Below, piece by piece: positions 26,224-35,885 of a stretch of 64,000 bases of DNA. Origin of the DNA: Kordiimonadaceae bacterium. Its GTDB lineage: Bacteria > Pseudomonadota > Alphaproteobacteria > Sphingomonadales > Emcibacteraceae. A program made the translations under genes and the position numbers. The notes beneath the pieces are model-generated. The model had not been told where the DNA came from, ran no database searches, and worked only from the letters and a program-made list of their open reading frames with translations. Every line of letters begins with the position of its first letter. Position 1 is the stretch's first letter. The DNA lies in the NCBI GenBank assembly GCA_024236295.1, contig JACKKT010000002.1, forward strand, positions 62,001 through 126,000, in the 5' to 3' direction.

Positions 26224-27123
26224 ATGATAGAAAATTATCAGCTTCGTTATTTTCTGGCCGTGGTTGAAACGGGCAGTTTTACGAAAGCCGCCAAAAGAGT
26301 ATTTGTTACTCAACCCACATTGTCAGCGGGAATAAAAAAACTGGAAGCGGATCTGGGCAACAAACTTTTTGACCGCACATCAAAAAGAGTTTTCCTGACC
26401 GAAAGTGGTACAAGGTTTGTCCCCCATGCAAAATCAATTCTTTATCAGCTTAACCTGGCAGAAGCGGATATAAAATCAACTGGCCAATCCCATCTATTAC
26501 GCCTTGGTATCCTGATGACAATTCCGGCAGCCATTATTGCCAATTTACTCACCTCATTTAACCGGGAAGTAGGCGGTCTTGTCACGGAACTCTTTGAAGG
26601 AACAGAGCAGGAAATCCAAAATCGCCTTGATGAAGGAAAAATTGATATTGCTCTCACAATCCTTCGCCCCACTCTTAAACTGGAAAAAATATCCCTTTAT
26701 AAAGAAGGATATTCCATTGCTCTCGCAGAACACCACCCACTTGCCCAGCAAAAAGGACCAATCCATCCGGCCGAATTTGCGGGTGAGCCAACGATAGTCA
26801 GGTCCCGCTGCGAAATTTTAAGTGAAACCAGCCGATTTTTTACCGATCATAACGTCCGCCCCCGCCTTGTCTATAACACAACACAGGACGAAAGAGCACT
26901 TTCAATGGTGGCAGCAGGGGTAGGTTTTACCACAATGCCTGACCATTATCAGGCAGAAGGGGTAAGGCGTATGAAAATGATCGGTTATGATTTTATACGT
27001 GAAATCGGCCTGGTAAAAACCGCCTATCAGTTAAGCGAGGAAAGATACGCCCTGATAGATCAGTTCAGCCGTTTTTCAAAAACACAGATGCCGGAAATCA
27101 CCTTTAGCCGGGAGCAGTTATGA
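26224..27123 (+). CDS. LysR family transcriptional regulator
   Basis: A 299-residue regulator. The N-terminal helix-turn-helix is clear (FLAVVETGSFTKAAKRVFVT, then QPTLSAGIKKLEADLG). A periplasmic-binding-protein-like effector domain follows from about residue 90. It lies 13 bases upstream of the AEC permease gene on the same strand, an unusual layout for LysR, whose targets are more often divergent. This suggests it controls its own operon and the permease. The ligand is unknown. Confidence 0.93.
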   Translation: MIENYQLRYFLAVVETGSFTKAAKRVFVTQPTLSAGIKKLEADLGNKLFDRTSKRVFLTESGTRFVPHAKSILYQLNLAEADIKSTGQSHLLRLGILMTIPAAIIANLLTSFNREVGGLVTELFEGTEQEIQNRLDEGKIDIALTILRPTLKLEKISLYKEGYSIALAEHHPLAQQKGPIHPAEFAGEPTIVRSRCEILSETSRFFTDHNVRPRLVYNTTQDERALSMVAAGVGFTTMPDHYQAEGVRRMKMIGYDFIREIGLVKTAYQLSEERYALIDQFSRFSKTQMPEITFSREQL

Positions 27124-27136
27124 ATTTGGAACACTT

Positions 27137-28012
27137 ATGTTTATAGAACTCATTAATATTATTTCCCCTGTATTTTTGCTAGCCCTTGCCGGCTTTTTCT
27201 GGGTCAGGCTAGGGTATGATTATCCTACTGAGTTTGTTACCCGGCTAAATATGAATTTTGGTGCCCCATGCCTGGTTTTTGTTGGCATCCTTAATATGGG
27301 CAATGACCTCACGACCATGACGACATTCATGTTTGCATCTGCCATTGCCATAACAGTGATGCTGATTGTCGCAACCCTCTTTGTTTTCGCAACCGGTCTG
27401 CCGAGACGAGGATATATAATTGCACTCTCATCATCAAACTGCGGTAATATGGGGATACCGCTCTGCCTTTTTGCTTTTGGACAACCGGGCATGTCGCTGG
27501 CAATTGCCTATTTCGCTGTCGGCTCGTTTTTTCAGTTTACGGTTTCGCTTTTCATTTCCCATGGCAATATGAATGCATCTTCCCTATTCCGGATTTCATT
27601 TTTATGGGGAATTGCCGCAGCACTTGTCTTTATTCTGACCGGGATTACTCCACCAAAATGGATTATGAATACGACAGAGTTGCTTGCTGGTGTAACTGTA
27701 CCTCTGATGTTGCTTACTCTTGGTGCGTCACTTGCCACATTAAAGGTGATAAAGCTTGGAAAAATAATATCAATCGGTCTTTTAAAAATTGCCTTTGGCA
27801 TGGCGATTGGCATTGTTACTGCCACCTATTTTGGTTTTGAAGGTGTAACCAGAAATGTTCTGATCATGCAGATGTCGATGCCGGTTGCCGTATTCAGTTA
27901 TTTGCTTGCTTCAAAATATAACCGAAATCCGGAAGAAGTAGCCAGCCTCATCATGACAACCACACTGACAAGCTTTATCACAGTACCTCTTATGCTGATT
28001 TACCTTTTTTAA
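27137..28012 (+). CDS. AEC family permease
   Basis: A 291-residue polytopic membrane protein of the auxin efflux carrier (AEC) family. Ten or so hydrophobic segments are visible. The N-terminal half includes FGAPCLVFVGILNMG and SSSNCGNMGIPLCLFAFG; the latter is a broken-helix transport segment typical of the family. Bacterial members move malonate, malate or other small organic acids. The substrate here is not determined. It is probably co-transcribed with the preceding LysR regulator. Its stop overlaps the convergent bolA by 4 bases. Confidence 0.9.
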   Translation: MFIELINIISPVFLLALAGFFWVRLGYDYPTEFVTRLNMNFGAPCLVFVGILNMGNDLTTMTTFMFASAIAITVMLIVATLFVFATGLPRRGYIIALSSSNCGNMGIPLCLFAFGQPGMSLAIAYFAVGSFFQFTVSLFISHGNMNASSLFRISFLWGIAAALVFILTGITPPKWIMNTTELLAGVTVPLMLLTLGASLATLKVIKLGKIISIGLLKIAFGMAIGIVTATYFGFEGVTRNVLIMQMSMPVAVFSYLLASKYNRNPEEVASLIMTTTLTSFITVPLMLIYLF

Positions 28013-28275
28013 TCTTCTGTGCCTTTTAAATTTAAGGAAAGTGCATGTATTGGTCCGGCCAGCTCATCTTTTAAAATGTTGTATATAAGTCGCTGACGCT
28101 CAACCCGGCTTTTGCCGTTTAATGCGCTTGCAGTCATATTGATATGGAAGTGGGTTTCCCCTTCTGGACGGGCCCCCGCATGACCGGCATGTTTATGTGA
28201 TTCATCCATAACTTCCAAAAATTCCGGATTTATTGATTTATTCACTTTTAATTCAATATTTTCTTTTACAGTCAT
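28009..28275 (-). CDS. bolA: BolA family protein
   Basis: An 88-residue BolA-fold protein. The central His region reads SHKHAGHAGARPEGETHF, and SRVERQRLIYNILKDEL is the conserved C-terminal helix. Family members pair with monothiol glutaredoxins and act in iron-sulfur and iron regulation, or bind DNA. It diverges from the J-domain gene. The bolA / J-domain / cobS / cobT set is a recurrent alphaproteobacterial neighbourhood. Confidence 0.93.
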   Translation of the reverse strand: MTVKENIELKVNKSINPEFLEVMDESHKHAGHAGARPEGETHFHINMTASALNGKSRVERQRLIYNILKDELAGPIHALSLNLKGTED

Positions 28276-28360
28276 TAATATCTTCCTATTCAGTATTATT
28301 TTGAACTGACGATGTTATAATAGGATTGTGCAATCGGAACAACAAGCGAATGTTTAATTC

Positions 28361-28852
28361 ATGAATAACAACATGGCACAAAGACAGTGTGAATGGCAGA
28401 ATTGCGATAAAGAAGGTCGGTACCGTATCCAGACCTCCTCTGACCCGAATGATATACACTGGTTTTGTCAGGTTCACGCCCGCACCTTTGATCTAAGTGT
28501 TGTTAATCAGGGTCCCTTTATCGGTGCTGCCGGCACAAGCTGGACCAAAAAAAATTCACAAACTAAATCCAATAACAACGGATTTGAGCAAGCCGCCAAA
28601 GGCATTGATAAGGATATCCGCATTCGCCATGTGGCAAAAAACAAAGTGATAAGTTACACGCGGGAGGACATCGAATACCTGAAAACGCTCGGCCTTGACA
28701 CCGGGGCCACCACAGATGAGATCAAAAAAGCTTATAAAAAACTTGTCAAACATTGCCATCCCGATCAAAATCCAGACCTGGAAAATGGAATATATATATT
28801 TAACAAAATTAATGAGGCCTATAACGCCTTGAAAGATAAAGATTTTAATTAA
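28361..28852 (+). CDS. J-domain protein of the cobS-cobT neighbourhood
   Basis: A 163-residue protein with a C-terminal J domain (about residues 102-160) and an intact HPD in CHPDQNP. The N-terminal part has Cys10, Cys15, Cys36 and His39, the same C-x4-C-x20-C-x2-H spacing as the protein at 10844-11341, so a small zinc site is likely. It lies 24 bases upstream of cobS. A chaperone role in assembling or remodelling the CobS/CobT chelatase motor is an attractive inference from position but not shown. Confidence 0.9.
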   Translation: MNNNMAQRQCEWQNCDKEGRYRIQTSSDPNDIHWFCQVHARTFDLSVVNQGPFIGAAGTSWTKKNSQTKSNNNGFEQAAKGIDKDIRIRHVAKNKVISYTREDIEYLKTLGLDTGATTDEIKKAYKKLVKHCHPDQNPDLENGIYIFNKINEAYNALKDKDFN

Positions 28853-28876
28853 GATAATTAGCAGGCAGACTTAAAA

Positions 28877-29866
28877 ATGACGACACAGATAAGCAAAGAC
28901 TCCGGTATTCCGGATATGCTTTTAAATGTAAATCAAGTTTTTGGCATTGAGTCCGACATGGAAATTCATGGATTTTCGGAACCAAATGAACATGTGCCCG
29001 AAATTGATGAAAATTATATTTTTGATCATGACACTACCCTGGCTATCCTTGCGGGGTTTGCCTTTAACCGTCGTGTAATGGTACAGGGTTATCACGGTAC
29101 AGGAAAATCAACCCATATCGAGCAGGTCGCTGCCCGCCTGAACTGGCCGTGCCTAAGAATAAATCTGGACAGTCACATCAGCCGTATTGACCTGATCGGT
29201 AAGGATGCCATTACCCTTAAGGACGGGGTTCAGATCACTGAATTTAAAGAAGGTATTTTGCCCTGGGCATTGCAAAATCCAACAGCACTCGTTTTTGATG
29301 AATATGATGCCGGTCGCCCGGACGTTATGTTTGTGATCCAGCGGGTGCTTGAAGTAGCTGGGAAACTGACCCTGCTTGACCAAAACAGGGTAATCCACCC
29401 TCATCCGTCCTTCCGTTTGTTTTCTACAACCAACACAATTGGTCTAGGTGACACATCCGGACTTTATCACGGTACACAGCAGATCAATCAGGGACAGATG
29501 GACCGCTGGAGCATTGTAACAACCCTTAATTACCTGCCCCATGAGCATGAAGAAAACATTGTTGCCGCAAAAATGCCGATGATGCAGAATGAAGAAGACC
29601 TCAAAATCATTAAACAGATGGTTCAGGTTGCGGACCTTAGCCGTAAGGGGTTTATGAACGGGGATATATCAACCGTAATGTCGCCAAGAACGGTTCTGAC
29701 TTGGGCGGAAAATTTTGAAATCTTCAAGGATCTTGCTTTTTCCTTCCGTCTTTCGTTCCTGAATAAATGCGACGAACTGGAACGTCCGGTCATTGCCGAA
29801 TATTATCAGCGCTGCTTCGGGGAAGAACTGAAAGACGCTCCGGTCATTCAAAAAGCAGAATTATAA
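28877..29866 (+). CDS. cobS: Aerobic cobaltochelatase subunit CobS
   Basis: A 329-residue AAA+ ATPase. Walker A is GYHGTGKSTHIEQVAARL at about residues 76-93, Walker B is TALVFDEYDAGRPD, and the arginine-bearing segment TVMSPRTVLTWAENF is near the C-terminus. With CobT it forms the ATP-driven motor that helps CobN insert cobalt into hydrogenobyrinic acid a,c-diamide. CobN is not in this window, which is common since cobST often sit apart from the main cobalamin genes. cobT follows after 21 bases. Confidence 0.95.
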   Translation: MTTQISKDSGIPDMLLNVNQVFGIESDMEIHGFSEPNEHVPEIDENYIFDHDTTLAILAGFAFNRRVMVQGYHGTGKSTHIEQVAARLNWPCLRINLDSHISRIDLIGKDAITLKDGVQITEFKEGILPWALQNPTALVFDEYDAGRPDVMFVIQRVLEVAGKLTLLDQNRVIHPHPSFRLFSTTNTIGLGDTSGLYHGTQQINQGQMDRWSIVTTLNYLPHEHEENIVAAKMPMMQNEEDLKIIKQMVQVADLSRKGFMNGDISTVMSPRTVLTWAENFEIFKDLAFSFRLSFLNKCDELERPVIAEYYQRCFGEELKDAPVIQKAEL

Positions 29867-29887
29867 TATTATCCGGGTTTCAGACAG

Positions 29888-31732
29888 GTGAAAAAAACCA
29901 ACCTACGCAATTTAGAGGACTTTAAAAGGGCCGTATCATCCACAGTACGTGCCCTTGCCAATGATGCTGAAATTGAAGTTAGCTTCGGTACCGCCCCCGC
30001 CCCTGCTGCGGGGCAGTTACGATTGCCAATGGTTTATTCCGATATGTCGGTTGAGGAAATTGCTGAGCTACGCGGCAAAGGTGACAGCTTTTCACTTCAC
30101 AGGAAATATCATAGGTCAGATCTTCATCACAAATATATGCCTAAAGGTGATCTCGCCCAGCAGGTCTTTAATGCAATCGAGGATGCACGGGTTGAGGCCA
30201 TTGGCAGCAACGAAATGAAGGGGGTCGCCAAAAATCTTAAAGCCCATATCGAGAAACAGTATAAAGACAAAAATTTTGAAGAACTGGCGAATACGGATAA
30301 AAAAGCGCCACTGGGTGATGTACTAAAACTGTTGGTGCGGGAACGGTTGACAAGTGAACTGCCGCCATTATCAACCAGAAAAGCGGTTAATAAACTTCGC
30401 TTTGAAATTGAGGAAAAGGCAGGTGATCATCTTGACGAACTGGCAAAATGCATTAATGACCAGGATAAATTTTCCATTCTGAGCCGTAAAGTCATTGCCG
30501 ATCTGGACCTTGCCCGGGAATTTGACCCGGATGAAGAGCCTGATGATAAGGGCGGTGATCAGCTTGACGAACAGTTTGAACAGACCGACCAGTCGGAAGA
30601 GGAAATTGAAAATGAAATGGACCAGACCGAGGACGGCAGCGAAGAAGGAGGCGAGCCATCCGAAGAGCAGGTTGATGATAATGCCAGTGGGGACCAGAAC
30701 GGGGAAATGTCCACTGAAGAGCTGATGGAAATGCTTAAGCAGGCACAAAATGAAAATGCCGCCCCGCCAAGAAATGACAATGACCCATTCGGGCTTTATT
30801 CAACGGGGCCGGGATATCGGGTTTATACTCGTGAATTTGATGAATGTATTGCAGCGGAAGAGCTTTGCGATCCCGAGGAGTTGGCCCAGCTTAGAAAAAA
30901 ACTGGATCAACAGCTTTATCACCTTCAGGGTATGGTGGCGAAACTTGCCAATCGGCTTCAACGGTTTTTGATGGCGAAACAAACAAGGTCATGGGAATTT
31001 GACCTGGAAGAAGGCATTCTTGATACTGCCCGTCTGACCAGGGTCGCCACAAACCCGATGCATCCGCTTTCATTTAAAGTTGAAAATGACAGTGATTTTA
31101 AAGATACGGTTGTCACTTTGCTGATTGATAATTCAGGTTCAATGCGTGGTCGCCCGATTTCGATTGCGGCCATGTGTGGTGACATTCTTGCCCGCACGCT
31201 GGAACGCTGCGGCGTTCGTGTTGAAATTCTCGGCTTCACCACCAAAGCATGGAAAGGTGGCAAATCACGGATAAAATGGACCGAAAATGGCAAACCGGAA
31301 AACCCGGGACGGCTCAATGACATTCGCCATATTATTTATAAATCTGCCGACAGCCCCTTGCGCCGTTGCAGAAGCAATCTCGGTCTGATGCTTCGTGAAG
31401 GGCTGCTCAAGGAAAATATTGATGGGGAAAGCCTGCTCTGGGCCCATAACCGGCTTATTGCCAGACCGGAGGAACGCCGTATTCTGATGGTAATATCGGA
31501 CGGCGCCCCGGTTGATGACAGCACATTGTCCTCCAACAGCGCCAATTATCTGGAAGACCATTTAAGGCATGTTATTGAGGTTATTGAAAATAAATCCCCC
31601 GTAAAACTGCTGGCGATCGGCATTGGCCATGATGTCACGCGCTATTATAAAAATGCTATAACCATCATGGACGCTGATCAACTGGGCGGCGCGATTACCG
31701 ATCAGCTTGCCAATCTTTTTGAGGACAGCTAG
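29888..31732 (+). CDS. cobT: Aerobic cobaltochelatase subunit CobT
   Basis: A 614-residue partner of CobS, starting at a GTG. The N-terminal helical region is followed by a strongly acidic linker (about residues 215-265, rich in Asp, Glu and Gln). A C-terminal von Willebrand A domain has an intact MIDAS DNSGSM motif and the later MVISDGAPVDDS segment. This layout is diagnostic of CobT. It is the last gene of the plus-strand run and its stop overlaps the convergent JmjC gene by 4 bases. Confidence 0.96.
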   Translation: MKKTNLRNLEDFKRAVSSTVRALANDAEIEVSFGTAPAPAAGQLRLPMVYSDMSVEEIAELRGKGDSFSLHRKYHRSDLHHKYMPKGDLAQQVFNAIEDARVEAIGSNEMKGVAKNLKAHIEKQYKDKNFEELANTDKKAPLGDVLKLLVRERLTSELPPLSTRKAVNKLRFEIEEKAGDHLDELAKCINDQDKFSILSRKVIADLDLAREFDPDEEPDDKGGDQLDEQFEQTDQSEEEIENEMDQTEDGSEEGGEPSEEQVDDNASGDQNGEMSTEELMEMLKQAQNENAAPPRNDNDPFGLYSTGPGYRVYTREFDECIAAEELCDPEELAQLRKKLDQQLYHLQGMVAKLANRLQRFLMAKQTRSWEFDLEEGILDTARLTRVATNPMHPLSFKVENDSDFKDTVVTLLIDNSGSMRGRPISIAAMCGDILARTLERCGVRVEILGFTTKAWKGGKSRIKWTENGKPENPGRLNDIRHIIYKSADSPLRRCRSNLGLMLREGLLKENIDGESLLWAHNRLIARPEERRILMVISDGAPVDDSTLSSNSANYLEDHLRHVIEVIENKSPVKLLAIGIGHDVTRYYKNAITIMDADQLGGAITDQLANLFEDS

Positions 31733-32604
31733 TCATTCTTTTTAAAATAGTAATTTAACCATTTTTCAAACTGATCGGAATTTAAAGCGGCCTTCAGTTT
31801 TTCCCTGAAATTTTCCACTTCCTTCGCGGATATCTTGTCTCCGGCCGAATTTTTATCAAGCTGATCACCATCATAGCGCTGATTGATCAAATCCTGTTCT
31901 TCAATGAACTGCGCATATTCACCAAGCAGTTCCGAAATGGTCGGCCCTAAATAGCCCAAGGAAAATGTCAGGCTTTCTTCAATCGTTTTCCCTGAATGGG
32001 CAAAATAGGGCGGAATATAAAGCACGTCCCCTTCATCCACTTCAATGACTTCCCCATCAAAATCATCAGCAAGCACCTTTATATCCAGATCTGGGATATA
32101 TTTTTCATTTTCTATTTTCTCGCGCCCAACTTTCCATTGGCGGCGACCTATCCCCTGAATGAGAAACACATGATAACTGTCAAGATGCGGACCAACCCCG
32201 CCACCCGGCGTCGAATAGCTGACCATTACATCATCAATCAGCCAACAGGGCGAAAAGGTAAATACATCAATAATCTTTTTCGTTGGCGGGTGATTTTTTT
32301 CCACATCCTGCACCAGAAGGCTCCAACCTTCCTCACCAAGCTCATAGAATTTATCCTCATTAAACGGACCATGTTCACATTTCCAGTTTTTTGAATAGAC
32401 AATTCTAGAACGGATATCCTCCTCAAGAGATAATCCGGCAAGCTCATCCGCCGTAATCAGATCATCCAATATATCCCGTGGCAGGGCATTTTTGACAAAA
32501 AAGGGTTTTTTATTCCAGTATTTACTGTAAAAATCCTCTATTCCCGGCAGGGAAGAAATCTGAATAGTTTTTATGTTCATATTGGGTCGCTTGATCATTA
32601 TCAT
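31729..32604 (-). CDS. JmjC/cupin-type ribosomal oxygenase-like protein
   Basis: A 291-residue 2-oxoglutarate- and iron-dependent oxygenase-fold protein of the RoxA/YcfD group. The iron-binding facial triad is visible: His140 and Asp142 in GVGPHLDSYHVFLIQG, and the distal His in IPPYFAHSGKTIEES. In Escherichia coli the homologue hydroxylates an arginine of ribosomal protein uL16; the same target is likely but not shown. A second ATG at 32580 is possible, since neither start has a clear ribosome site. It converges on cobT. Confidence 0.88.
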   Translation of the reverse strand: MIMIKRPNMNIKTIQISSLPGIEDFYSKYWNKKPFFVKNALPRDILDDLITADELAGLSLEEDIRSRIVYSKNWKCEHGPFNEDKFYELGEEGWSLLVQDVEKNHPPTKKIIDVFTFSPCWLIDDVMVSYSTPGGGVGPHLDSYHVFLIQGIGRRQWKVGREKIENEKYIPDLDIKVLADDFDGEVIEVDEGDVLYIPPYFAHSGKTIEESLTFSLGYLGPTISELLGEYAQFIEEQDLINQRYDGDQLDKNSAGDKISAKEVENFREKLKAALNSDQFEKWLNYYFKKND

Positions 32605-32644
32605 ATATTAAAATGCGTTATAGCATCAGGGAAATAAAAATTAA

Positions 32645-32896
32645 ATGGCTGACTGGGTTCTCTATATATTAAAATGCGGTGATGACAGCCTTTATACCGG
32701 CATTACCAACGATCTTGAAAAACGTTTGTCGGATCATGAAGCCGGGAATGGCGCCAAATATACCCGTGGGCGCGGTCCATTTCAGCTTGTCTATTCGGAA
32801 AAACTCAAAAACAGAAGTGAAGCTTCAAAACGTGAAGCGCAAATTAAAAAATTAAGCCGAACAGAAAAGCAGCAGCTTATAAATCAGGATCATTAA
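32645..32896 (+). CDS. GIY-YIG domain protein (UPF0213)
   Basis: An 83-residue single GIY-YIG domain. WVLYILKCGDDSLYTGITND contains the VLY and YTG halves of the signature. The Arg in LEKRLSDHEAG and a downstream Glu (RSEASKREAQIKKL) fit the nuclease core. Stand-alone members of this YhbQ-like group have unclear roles, with DNA repair proposed. Its 3' end overlaps the convergent sulfatase by 20 bases. Confidence 0.92.
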   Translation: MADWVLYILKCGDDSLYTGITNDLEKRLSDHEAGNGAKYTRGRGPFQLVYSEKLKNRSEASKREAQIKKLSRTEKQQLINQDH

Positions 32897-34274
32897 TCTC
32901 CGTCATCCATTTTTTAAGCATCGCTTCAAGGTCTTTTCTGATCTGCTGATGCTCATCCACCGCAATCAGATTTTCTTTTTCTTGGGGATCGGTTTTCAGA
33001 TTATAAAGCTCGTCCAGCAGTTCCGCATTTGCACCTTGTTTAAAACGTTTGATCAGCTTCCAGTCACCAAACCTGACCATGCGCAGGTGGGCAATGCCAA
33101 AATTTTCCATATTATATTGGGCGAATACGGGTCTGGGTGCTCCCTCTTCTTTTCCTTTCAAGGCTGATGAAAGATCATGACCAACCGGGGTATAGTTTTT
33201 CGGGGCTTGAAACCCCAGCATGCCCAGGATGGTCGGGTAAATATCCGTATTGGAAACCGGCATTTCAATGACCGATTTTGACTTTGCCACACCGGGCCAA
33301 CGGATAATCATCGGTATGGTAATAGCTTCTTCAAAAAGATTAGCTATATTTTCACTGCCAACAACATGGTCGCTGGCTATTGCCCCCACCGCGCCTCGGC
33401 CGAAATATCCATGCTGACCTATCACCATGCCATGATCCCCGGCATAAATAACGATTGTGTTTTCAGAAAGCCCCAGACGGTCAAGTTCATCCAGAACCTC
33501 GCCCACAGCCCGGTCAAGCGCATGGACGGCCCCATAATAATTATGGGTCATTTTTTTTAGCCAGTTCTGGTCGATGCCCGGTTCATCCGGCACGTCCGGG
33601 TCTACATTTCTGACCGCTTTAATATCCACTTCCGGCACCTCATACCATGGGCGCTGGGGTTCGCGGAACATAATGGTCAGGGCAAATTTATTATTCCTGT
33701 TGTCGTTCAGGAAATCTTTGGCATAGCCAACAAATAAATCTGATGTATGGCCTTTTACTTCCCCGACCTTTCCATTTTCATCAAGGATAGGGTCAAACGC
33801 TTTTGAATCCTGCTCATAGCCAACAAAATAATCAAACCCGCGTTTTAAAGGGTGTCTTTCTGTCGCTTCCCCTAAATGCCATTTGCCGATTAGTCCGGTT
33901 TTATAGCCATGTTTTTTAAGAACTTCCGGCCATAAAACAGCCGAAGTATCAAGACCACGATCTGCATATTTTTCATTTAACATCAGAAAATCACTGACCC
34001 CCACCTGACTGGGGTATTTACCGCTCCAGAATGCCGCACGACTGGGTGAACATACAGGCGCTGCAGCATAGGCATTTGTGAAGCGCACTCCTTCGGCAGC
34101 AAGCTGGTCAAAATTAGGGGTTACCGCCTTTTGATCCCCATAAGCACCCATAACTCTTCTGGCATGGTCGTCAGGAACAATGGCAAGAATATTCCACTGT
34201 TTTTCCGCCAGAGCCGAACTCAACGAAAAAAAATAACCGACTATAATAAAAACAAAATAAGCAAGTTTCTTCAA
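32877..34274 (-). CDS. Exported sulfatase, type I (formylglycine)
   Basis: A 465-residue sulfatase with a Sec signal peptide (about residues 1-23, cleavage after SALA). The metal-binding Asp-Asp pair is in AIVPDDHARR. The modification site is Cys75 in PVCSPSRAAF (C-x-P-S-R), the residue expected to become formylglycine. GKWHLG and YAGDHGMVIGQHG are also conserved. The substrate is likely a sulfated sugar or polysaccharide, which fits an aquatic organism. No formylglycine-generating enzyme or anSME is seen in the window, so it must be encoded elsewhere. Confidence 0.93.
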   Translation of the reverse strand: MKKLAYFVFIIVGYFFSLSSALAEKQWNILAIVPDDHARRVMGAYGDQKAVTPNFDQLAAEGVRFTNAYAAAPVCSPSRAAFWSGKYPSQVGVSDFLMLNEKYADRGLDTSAVLWPEVLKKHGYKTGLIGKWHLGEATERHPLKRGFDYFVGYEQDSKAFDPILDENGKVGEVKGHTSDLFVGYAKDFLNDNRNNKFALTIMFREPQRPWYEVPEVDIKAVRNVDPDVPDEPGIDQNWLKKMTHNYYGAVHALDRAVGEVLDELDRLGLSENTIVIYAGDHGMVIGQHGYFGRGAVGAIASDHVVGSENIANLFEEAITIPMIIRWPGVAKSKSVIEMPVSNTDIYPTILGMLGFQAPKNYTPVGHDLSSALKGKEEGAPRPVFAQYNMENFGIAHLRMVRFGDWKLIKRFKQGANAELLDELYNLKTDPQEKENLIAVDEHQQIRKDLEAMLKKWMTEINDPDL

Positions 34275-34446
34275 AACTCTTGTTCCCAGAAATTCCCCGC
34301 TTCAAATCATATCCAATATAATATTTTTTAACAGACAATTTTTTTCTAAATTTGATCACATTAAGCACCAAAAATAATAAAGATTGCTAATTATTCACTT
34401 TCTGGCACAATATTCAGGCAAGTTAACAAAATAGAGAGGGAACAAC

Positions 34447-34692
34447 ATGAACGGAATTATTGGTTCAATTATCATTGGGGCTATTGCCGGCTGGCTTGCC
34501 GGAAAATTCATGAAGGGTGCCGGGTTTGGCATACTCGGCAACATTATCGTCGGTATCGTTGGTGGTATTGTTGGCGGCTTTGTATTCGGCATGCTCGGTA
34601 TTTCCATGGGTAACGCGCTAATCGGCTCACTGATTACGGCGACAATCGGTGCCGTGATACTCCTATTCATCGTCGGGCTGGTGAAAAAATAG
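34447..34692 (+). CDS. GlsB/YeaQ/YmgE family small membrane protein
   Basis: An 81-residue glycine-rich membrane protein with three hydrophobic segments. IIGAIAGWLAGKFMKGAGFG and NIIVGIVGGIVGGFVFGML match the transglycosylase-associated (YeaQ/YmgE) family. Members are stress-responsive inner-membrane proteins of unknown activity; the name does not imply transglycosylase function. GAGAGGGA lies upstream of the ATG. Confidence 0.9.
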   Translation: MNGIIGSIIIGAIAGWLAGKFMKGAGFGILGNIIVGIVGGIVGGFVFGMLGISMGNALIGSLITATIGAVILLFIVGLVKK

Positions 34693-34727
34693 TCTGAACG
34701 GATGATCGGCAATAGAACTATAAAAAA

Positions 34728-35744
34728 ATGATAAAATTATCCGTTGTCGATCAGTCGCCCGTTCAATTTGGATCAGAAGATAAAAGGCCGGCGCCGCAAT
34801 TATCCGCGACGCTGGCCAAATTTTGTGAAAGTTGGGGTTATCACCGTTACTGGCTGGCCGAACATCACAATACCCATTATTTTTCCGGTCCCAGTCCTGT
34901 TCCGTTAATCAGCCATATTGCCACCGTGACTAAAAAAATTCGTGTCGGAAGTGGTGGTGTCATGCTTTCCCATTATAGCCCTTATATGATTGCGGAACAG
35001 TTCAGGCTGCTTTCCACATTGTTTCCGGGTCGTATTGATCTTGGCATTGGCCGCGCGCCAGGCGGGGATGGCCTTGCCAGCATGGCACTTGCTTACCCGG
35101 GAAATGCCACCCATGGCGAGCTTTATTCAAGGCAGGCTTTTGAACTTAGAAATTTATTATATGGTGAACTCGAAGCTGATCATCCTTTTAAAAATATTAT
35201 TGTCTCCCCCTATGATGATTATAATCCGGAACTATGGATGCTGGGTAGCAGCGGCGGCAGCGCCGCCCTTGCCGGGCATTTGGGTTATCATCTATCCCTT
35301 GCCCTGTTCATCGCGCCGACAGGGCAAAAATACAACATCGTTGAAGAATACCTGTCGGCATTTAAAAATGCCGGACATAAACATAAGTCCAAAATTATGA
35401 TAGCGATTGGTGCTTACTGCGCCGAAACGGCTGAGGAAGCCGAATTTATCGCCGCCCCGCAACTTTATAAAAAAACGGTTCAGCAAACCCGTGGTCTTGA
35501 TAGCGCCTGGATATCGCCGGAGGAAGCATTAAACGAAATAGGTAAATTTTCTGATCGTGAACTAAGGCTCTATAATCTTCTTAAAGAAAGTTTTGTTATT
35601 GGCTCCGCGGTAGAGTGCGAGGCTAAAATCAATGAGCTTGCTACCTATTGGCAGACGGATGAATTTGCTATCCTTACCGTAACCCATGATTTTGAAAGCC
35701 GCTTAAAAAGCTATCAGTTATTAGCAGAACAGCTTGGTAATTAA
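34728..35744 (+). CDS. Luciferase-like (LLM class) flavin monooxygenase
   Basis: A 338-residue TIM-barrel flavoprotein. It begins IKLSVVDQSPVQFG and carries GYHRYWLAEHHNTHYFSGPS, KIRVGSGGVMLSHYSPYMIA and FPGRIDLGIGRAPGGD, the signature run of the MsnO8/LLM subfamily. These enzymes use reduced flavin and oxygen on varied substrates; none can be named here. It lies 35 bases after the GlsB-like gene on the same strand. Confidence 0.92.
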   Translation: MIKLSVVDQSPVQFGSEDKRPAPQLSATLAKFCESWGYHRYWLAEHHNTHYFSGPSPVPLISHIATVTKKIRVGSGGVMLSHYSPYMIAEQFRLLSTLFPGRIDLGIGRAPGGDGLASMALAYPGNATHGELYSRQAFELRNLLYGELEADHPFKNIIVSPYDDYNPELWMLGSSGGSAALAGHLGYHLSLALFIAPTGQKYNIVEEYLSAFKNAGHKHKSKIMIAIGAYCAETAEEAEFIAAPQLYKKTVQQTRGLDSAWISPEEALNEIGKFSDRELRLYNLLKESFVIGSAVECEAKINELATYWQTDEFAILTVTHDFESRLKSYQLLAEQLGN

Positions 35745-35885
35745 TCCATTTAATTATTAAACACTAAAATATCACATTGACAGCACGGCATTTTTGCCAT
35801 TAGCCTAATTCCACCGGACAAGCTTTACTAATAATGGGAGGTTGGATTGTCTGGAATATCATAAAAATTTCGACAGGAGATCGTT

